Made by a program: the position numbers and the translations under genes. A DNA stretch of 64,000 nucleotides. It comes from Halomonas korlensis (GTDB lineage: Bacteria > Pseudomonadota > Gammaproteobacteria > Pseudomonadales > Halomonadaceae). Shown piece by piece: positions 59,283 to 64,000 of the stretch. Under the pieces are notes generated by a model. The model was not told the DNA's origin and did no database searches. It was given only the letters and a program-made list of their open reading frames with translations. The stretch's first letter is position 1. Every line of letters begins with the position of its first letter. The stretch spans positions 62,001-126,000 of the forward strand of contig NZ_FPBP01000001.1 of the NCBI RefSeq assembly GCF_900116705.1. Direction: 5' to 3'.

Positions 59283-61310
59283 TCAGGCGGAGCCAAGGAG
59301 CAACTGACGCTCCTTCAGCTTGTGGAGACGATCCCGCAGCCGCGCGGCTTCCTCGAATTCGAGATTCTGGGCGGCTTCGAACATGGCATCCTCGACCCGC
59401 GAGACTTCTTTCAAGAGATCCCTAGGCGATAAATCGTTCAGATCGTAGACCGCGGCGCCCTCCGCCACCTGGCGCTCGTTCTTGCGCCGCTTGCTCTTGC
59501 CCCCCGGGGCCTGGGCGGCCTCGAGAATATCGGCCACCGAGCGGGTCACGGTCGTCGGGGTGATCCCGTGCTGCTCGTTGTGCGCGATCTGCTTGTTGCG
59601 TCGCCGCTCGGTTTCTTCCATGGCGCGGCGCATCGAGTCGGTGATTCGATCCCCATAGAGAATCGCCTTACCGTGCGCGTTGCGCGCCGCACGGCCCATG
59701 GTCTGGATCAGCGAGCGCTCGTTGCGCAGGAAGCCTTCTTTATCAGCATCGAGTATCGCCACCAGCGACACCTCGGGGATATCAAGCCCCTCACGCAGCA
59801 GGTTGATGCCGACCAGCACATCGAACTTGCCGAGCCGAAGGTCGCGGATGATCTCCACGCGCTCGACCGTGTCAATATCCGAATGCAGATAGCGGACCCG
59901 CACGCCGTGCTCGTCGAGGTATTCGGTAAGATCCTCGGCCATGCGCTTGGTCAGGGTCGTTACCAGCACGCGCTCCTCGACTTCTGCTCGCAAGTGTATC
60001 TCGGAGAGCAGGTCGTCGACCTGGGTGGAAGCCGGGCGGACCTCCAACTGCGGGTCGAGCAGGCCGGTCGGGCGCACCACCTGTTCCACAACCTGGCCCG
60101 CATGCTCGGCCTCGTAGGGACCGGGAGTGGCCGACACGAAAATCGTCTGGGGCGAAATCGACTCCCATTCCTGAAAGGTCATGGGCCGGTTATCCAGTGC
60201 CGAGGGCAGCCGGAAGCCATATTCCACCAGGGTTTCCTTGCGCGAGCGGTCGCCCTTGTACATGCCGCCCACCTGGGGAACGCTGACGTGGGACTCGTCG
60301 ATGAACAGCAGCGCATCGGCCGGCAGGTAATCAAAGAAGGTGGGCGGCGGCTCGCCAGGGTTGCGACCGGACAGGTAGCGTGAATAGTTCTCGATGCCGT
60401 TGCAATAGCCCAGCTCCAGCATCATCTCGATATCGTAAAGGGTACGCTGTTCAAGACGCTGGGCTTCCACCAGGCGCTCATGCTTGCGCAGCCAATCGAG
60501 CCGTTCGACCAGTTCGGCCTTGATCGCGTCGATGGCGCCGAGAATGGTTTCGCGCGGGGTGACATAGTGCGACTTGGGATAGATGGTCATGCGCGGCACC
60601 CTGCCCCGCACCTCGCCGGTCAAGGGATCGAATAGACTGATCGTGTCGATCTCGTCGTCGAACAGCTCGACACGCACCGCCTCGTCCTCGGCATCCGCCG
60701 GGAAGATATCGATTACGTCACCGCGCACCCGATAGGTGCCACGCTTGAAGTCCATGTCGTTGCGGGTGTACTGAAGCTCAGCCAGCCGGCGCAGGAACTT
60801 GCGCTGATCGATCAGCTCGCCACGCGTGAAATGCAGGCGCATCTTCAGGTACTGGTCCGGGTCGCCCAGGCCGTAGATCGCCGATACCGACACCACGATC
60901 AGCGCGTCGCGCCGCTCCAGCAACGCCTTGGTGGCCGACAGGCGCATCTGCTCGATATGATCGTTGATCGAGGCATCCTTCTCGATGAAGGTGTCCGATG
61001 ACGGCACATAGGCTTCAGGCTGGTAGTAATCGTAGTAGGAGACAAAATACTCGACGGCGTTGTCGGGGAAGAAGGCCTTGAATTCGCCGTAGAGCTGGGC
61101 GGCCAACGTCTTGTTGGGCGCCATCACAATGGTCGGGCGCTGCAGGCGCTCGACCACGTTGGCCATGGTGAAAGTCTTCCCGGAGCCGGTGACACCCAGC
61201 AGCGTCTGATGGGTAAGCCCCGAGTCAAGCCCGCCGACCAGGCCTTCGATGGCCGCGGGCTGATCGCCGGCGGGCTGGAATTTTGACTGCAAACGAAACG
61301 GCTTGCTCAT
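59283..61310 (-). CDS. uvrB: Excinuclease ABC subunit B
   Basis: A 675-residue nucleotide-excision-repair helicase: Walker [15 protein letters not shown], the beta-hairpin ([21 protein letters not shown]), helicase motifs ([19 protein letters not shown]) and the C-terminal UvrC-binding UVR domain. Start 61310 has GGGAG upstream. The end is 10 nt before nei. Confidence 0.98.
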   Translation of the reverse strand: MSKPFRLQSKFQPAGDQPAAIEGLVGGLDSGLTHQTLLGVTGSGKTFTMANVVERLQRPTIVMAPNKTLAAQLYGEFKAFFPDNAVEYFVSYYDYYQPEAYVPSSDTFIEKDASINDHIEQMRLSATKALLERRDALIVVSVSAIYGLGDPDQYLKMRLHFTRGELIDQRKFLRRLAELQYTRNDMDFKRGTYRVRGDVIDIFPADAEDEAVRVELFDDEIDTISLFDPLTGEVRGRVPRMTIYPKSHYVTPRETILGAIDAIKAELVERLDWLRKHERLVEAQRLEQRTLYDIEMMLELGYCNGIENYSRYLSGRNPGEPPPTFFDYLPADALLFIDESHVSVPQVGGMYKGDRSRKETLVEYGFRLPSALDNRPMTFQEWESISPQTIFVSATPGPYEAEHAGQVVEQVVRPTGLLDPQLEVRPASTQVDDLLSEIHLRAEVEERVLVTTLTKRMAEDLTEYLDEHGVRVRYLHSDIDTVERVEIIRDLRLGKFDVLVGINLLREGLDIPEVSLVAILDADKEGFLRNERSLIQTMGRAARNAHGKAILYGDRITDSMRRAMEETERRRNKQIAHNEQHGITPTTVTRSVADILEAAQAPGGKSKRRKNERQVAEGAAVYDLNDLSPRDLLKEVSRVEDAMFEAAQNLEFEEAARLRDRLHKLKERQLLLGSA

Positions 61311-61374
61311 GGCGTCTCCCGGACGAAGCGGGCGCCATGATGGCGCCCGCACATGCTATAGACTCCAGTTCGCG

Positions 61375-61797
61375 TCAGGCGTGAGGCTGGGTAGTCCGCG
61401 TGGTGACTTCTACAGTGGAACTGGTCATCAGTCGATGTATCGGACACTTATGACTGATCTCCTCCAGCCGCGCCCGTTGCTCAGGGTCCTCGATTCCGTG
61501 AAAGGTCATCCGCACGTCGAGTCGGTAAATGCCATGGCGTTCCTCGCTGTCATCGCGATTGACCGTGACGCTGACCCGTTTCAGAGGCCACTCCTTGCGC
61601 CGCGCATACATTTGTGCCGTGATGGCCTTGCAGGCGCCGAGCGACAGGTCGAAGTAATCATGGGGGTCGGGTGCCGTCCCTTCGCCACCGAACGCCTCCG
61701 GCACATCCACAAAGAGGTCGTCGAAGCCGTCGAGCTCCACGCACTGACGGTAGATATGGTTGCGCTCGCTGGTGACTTCAATGGGCTTCTTCTTCAT
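61375..61797 (-). CDS. OsmC-family peroxiredoxin-like protein
   Basis: A 140-residue OsmC/Ohr-fold protein with two conserved cysteines in LSLGACKAITA and SHKCPIHRLM, which reduce organic peroxides in the family. Its length and sequence match the stand-alone OsmC/YhfA group rather than Ohr. It lies 34 nt after the small HMA-like gene on the same strand and 64 nt before uvrB. Confidence 0.88.
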   Translation of the reverse strand: MKKKPIEVTSERNHIYRQCVELDGFDDLFVDVPEAFGGEGTAPDPHDYFDLSLGACKAITAQMYARRKEWPLKRVSVTVNRDDSEERHGIYRLDVRMTFHGIEDPEQRARLEEISHKCPIHRLMTSSTVEVTTRTTQPHA

Positions 61798-61831
61798 CCT
61801 TTACCTCGTGTGATCGGGTAACACTGCGTGG

Positions 61832-62029
61832 TCAAGTCACATTGATGGGCAGGTCGAGGGCTTCCACCACCTCGACCAAGGTGTCTCGTCGAACACGGCC
61901 TTCGACCTCGGCGCCGTATCTACCCACCTCGACACTCTCGACACCATCGATCAACATGAGCGCAGTCGTGATGCGGTTGATCTGCTCGGCGCTCTCGATG
62001 CCCTCGAAACCAAGCGACTGATGCGCCAT
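61832..62029 (-). CDS. Small HMA-like (ferredoxin-fold) protein
   Basis: A 65-residue protein with a pattern like the heavy-metal-associated fold (beta-alpha-beta: RITTALMLIDGVESVEVGRYGAEVEG, then VVEALDLPINVT). It has no CxxC, so metal binding by the usual motif is not expected. The start at 62029 has GGAGGGAG upstream; an ATG two codons before also exists. The call is a fold guess. Confidence 0.55.
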   Translation of the reverse strand: MAHQSLGFEGIESAEQINRITTALMLIDGVESVEVGRYGAEVEGRVRRDTLVEVVEALDLPINVT

Positions 62030-62171
62030 ACACATCTCCCTCCTGACTTGGCATGCCTGACAAGGTTCCAAGTCTAGCATGACCACAAAACTGCAAAGTG
62101 GTTGCAATGCCGTACCCGAGCCCGCATTGAATGACATGAACGATTCCTCTCATCGCAAGGAGCCACCGGAA

Positions 62172-63209
62172 ATGACCGATTGGATCGCTGCCACCGGCGG
62201 CCGGCTGGAAGCCGAAAACCGGGTCTTGTTCGACACCCCCGATCAGGCCCGCCTGGCCCTGGAAAATACGATATTGACCCCGCTGGCCCATCTTGGCGTG
62301 CTCGACGTAGTCGGTAGTGATGCCGAGACATTTCTACAGGGGCAGACCAGTGCCCAGGTGGCTCTGGCCGACGGCGACTTCGCGCCACTGACCTGCTTTT
62401 GCACCCCCAAAGGCCGCATGTTGGCCAATGCCCAGCTATGGCGAGTCGCCAAGGATCACTATCGGTTGCTGATGCATACCAGCCTGCTCGAGCCGCTGGC
62501 CGAGCATCTGGGCAAGTTTGCCGCCTTCTACAAGGTCAACCTCGACATCCGCGACGATCTGGCGCTGCTGGGTCTGGTCGGCCGCGAAGCGGCGGCGCTG
62601 GCCGAGGTACGCTTCGATGTTGTACCGCCCCGGCCCTGGCACCAGACAGCCAACGATGATCTGCAGTTACTGGCCCATCCCGGCCCGCGCCCTCGCCTGC
62701 TGGCCTGCCTGTCCGCCGAGCGGGCCATAGAGGTCTGGCAACGGCTGAGCGAACATGCCACACCGGTCGATAATGCTGTCTGGCGCTTGCACGACATCCA
62801 GGCCGGCCTCGCGTGGCTGGATGCCAACCAGCGTGATGCCTACCTGCCGCAGATGATCAATTGGGAGGCCCTGGGCGGCATCAGCTTCAAGAAGGGCTGC
62901 TATACGGGCCAGGAAGTGGTCGCTCGGGCGCACTTTCGTGGTCAGGTCAAGAAGCGCCTGGTCCGGGCCCAGCTCGACGGCAATCGACTTCCCGCCCCCG
63001 GCAGTGCTATCGAGGATGCCGACGGCAAACGTCTCGGCGAGGTGTTCTGCGCCGAGTTGGATGCCTATGGAGAAGCCGAAGTGCTGGCAGTGATCAGCAC
63101 GCGCGAAGCGGCCCTGCCGTTGAGTGTCGCGGGCCAAAAGCTCAAGCTGCTGAAATTACCATACGAGGTGGAGCGGCTGGACCCCGAGAGCCTCGCAGCC
63201 CGAGGCTGA
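62172..63209 (+). CDS. ygfZ: tRNA-modifying/Fe-S protein YgfZ (folate-binding)
   Basis: A 345-residue folate-dependent protein of the GcvT-like fold that supports Fe-S enzymes such as MiaB. The hallmark KGCYTGQEVVARAHFRGQVKKRL lies near residue 240; LGVLDVVGSDAETFLQGQTSAQV is the N-terminal signature. Start 62172 is the ATG with GGA near it and the family N-terminus; an earlier one at 62136 exists. Divergent from the HMA-like gene. Confidence 0.94.
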   Translation: MTDWIAATGGRLEAENRVLFDTPDQARLALENTILTPLAHLGVLDVVGSDAETFLQGQTSAQVALADGDFAPLTCFCTPKGRMLANAQLWRVAKDHYRLLMHTSLLEPLAEHLGKFAAFYKVNLDIRDDLALLGLVGREAAALAEVRFDVVPPRPWHQTANDDLQLLAHPGPRPRLLACLSAERAIEVWQRLSEHATPVDNAVWRLHDIQAGLAWLDANQRDAYLPQMINWEALGGISFKKGCYTGQEVVARAHFRGQVKKRLVRAQLDGNRLPAPGSAIEDADGKRLGEVFCAELDAYGEAEVLAVISTREAALPLSVAGQKLKLLKLPYEVERLDPESLAARG

Positions 63210-63212
63210 ACC

Positions 63213-63971
63213 TCAACGCTGGAACAGACGCTTGGCGCTGGCGGTACTGTGAGCCGCCACCTGATCGATCGTTTGCTCACGCAGCCTCGCCACATGCTTA
63301 CACACCTCGGCAACGTTGGCCGGCTCGTTGCGCTGGCCTTGGAGGCCGGCAAGCGGCATGTCGGGGCTGTCGGTTTCCAGCACGTAGCCTTCATCCGGCA
63401 GTGAAACGACCGCGCGATGAAGACGCTTGGCGCGCTTATGGGTCAATGCCCCGCCGAGTCCCAGGGTAAAGCCGAGGTCGAGAAACTGGCGGGCCTGTTC
63501 GGGGGAACCGGAAAAGGCGTGAATCAGCCCGCCGGCCGGTAGATCAAGCTGACGCAAGCGCTTGGCTACCCTGTCGTTGGCCTGTACGCAGTGAATCACC
63601 ACCGGCAGTTGGTATCGCTTGGCCAAACGCAACTGAGCATCGAAGAAGAGCCACTGGTCGTCGAGCGTGTCGGCAAGACGCGCATCGATGCCGCACTCGC
63701 CGACGGCAACGACCTCGGGGTGGGCGCCCAAGGCTTGATCCAACGCCTCGAGATCCGACTCGCGATGCTGGTCCATGAAGTAGGGATGCAGTCCCAGACA
63801 GACCTCGACGTCATCGCGCTCACCAAGCGCCAGCACATTATCCCACCGTGCTCGGGTCGTGCCCGGCACCACGAAACGGCGCACATCTTCTGCCCTGGCC
63901 CGCTCGAATACCGCCTCGCGGTCGGCATCGAAGTCGGGGAAATCCAGGTGACAGTGGGCATCGATCAGCAT
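63213..63971 (-). CDS. TatD-family metal-dependent hydrolase
   Basis: A 252-residue amidohydrolase-fold protein: the metal-binding LIDAHCHLDFP, GECGID (Glu), VIHCV (His), HAFSGS (His), and LETDSPDMPL (Asp). Family members are DNases or related hydrolases. The start at 63971 gives MLIDAHCHLD; an ATG two codons upstream (63977) also exists. Convergent with ygfZ with 3 nt between them. 63972-64000 holds nothing I can identify. Confidence 0.93.
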   Translation of the reverse strand: MLIDAHCHLDFPDFDADREAVFERARAEDVRRFVVPGTTRARWDNVLALGERDDVEVCLGLHPYFMDQHRESDLEALDQALGAHPEVVAVGECGIDARLADTLDDQWLFFDAQLRLAKRYQLPVVIHCVQANDRVAKRLRQLDLPAGGLIHAFSGSPEQARQFLDLGFTLGLGGALTHKRAKRLHRAVVSLPDEGYVLETDSPDMPLAGLQGQRNEPANVAEVCKHVARLREQTIDQVAAHSTASAKRLFQR

Positions 63972-64000
63972 GAGCATCGATCCGTAGGGTAAAGCATCAG

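Overview
The window is chromosomal DNA from a halophilic gammaproteobacterium, almost certainly Halomonas or a close relative (Halomonadaceae). The main evidence is a complete ectoine cluster (ectA-ectB-ectC, 18532-21077) whose EctA closely matches the Halomonas elongata protein as I remember it. A GC-rich gammaproteobacterial gene set supports this: complete tol-pal, tamAB, ruvCAB, ubiG-mupP and cobalamin-dependent metH. I see no rRNA, tRNA, CRISPR array, insertion sequence or prophage.

Layout. 1-3076: the end of an unknown gene, pdxH, a DUF2069 membrane protein, a WrbA-like quinone reductase, a GGCT-like protein and an Smr protein. 3121-9169: assimilatory sulfur genes (DUF934 and a siroheme sulfite/nitrite reductase) and metH. 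9414-13008: Fe-S assembly genes nfuA and sufE, separated by a divergent pair made of a KfrA-like coiled-coil DNA-binding protein and a tyrosine recombinase. 13039-17826: yidD, hisI, zur, then a three-gene envelope system (ATP-grasp ligase, inactive transglutaminase/7TM protein, retropepsin-like lipoprotein). 18086-21077: a shortened DUF3833 lipoprotein and the ectoine genes. 21350-26194: gorA, carbonic anhydrase, a decayed pepQ, yheT and msrA. 26258-33104: tamB, tamA and a coiled-coil membrane protein. 33355-38521: a divergent superoxide dismutase homologue, a degenerate UDP-glucose dehydrogenase homologue with galU, then ubiG, mupP and yciK. 38538-46413: cpoB-pal-tolB-tolA-tolR-tolQ-ybgC-ruvB-ruvA-ruvC, all on the minus strand. 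46556-54235: aspS, an FmdB-type zinc ribbon protein, a hydroxyacid dehydrogenase/sugar kinase/nucleoside hydrolase set, acylphosphatase, YihY and a NadM-Nudix protein. 54248-63971: a HypT-like LysR regulator, cardiolipin synthase, class I fumarase, nei, uvrB, OsmC, a small HMA-like protein, ygfZ and tatD.

How the genes fit together. Much of the window serves osmotic and envelope homeostasis (ectoine, Tol-Pal, Tam, cardiolipin, cell-wall recycling by MupP, the ATP-grasp/protease cluster) and redox or Fe-S maintenance (NfuA, SufE, YgfZ, Gor, MsrA, OsmC, SOD homologue, HypT-like regulator).

The points most worth a second look are two apparent enzymes with rewritten active sites. The SOD homologue keeps its four metal ligands but loses the standard second-shell residues. 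The UDP-glucose dehydrogenase homologue beside galU lacks both its NAD loop and its catalytic cysteine. Others are the ATP-grasp/inactive transglutaminase/retropepsin cluster, the orphan KfrA-recombinase pair with a palindrome between them, and the palindromes in the unusually wide gaps of the ectoine cluster. No start site, promoter or terminator was tested by computation; those calls were read by eye.
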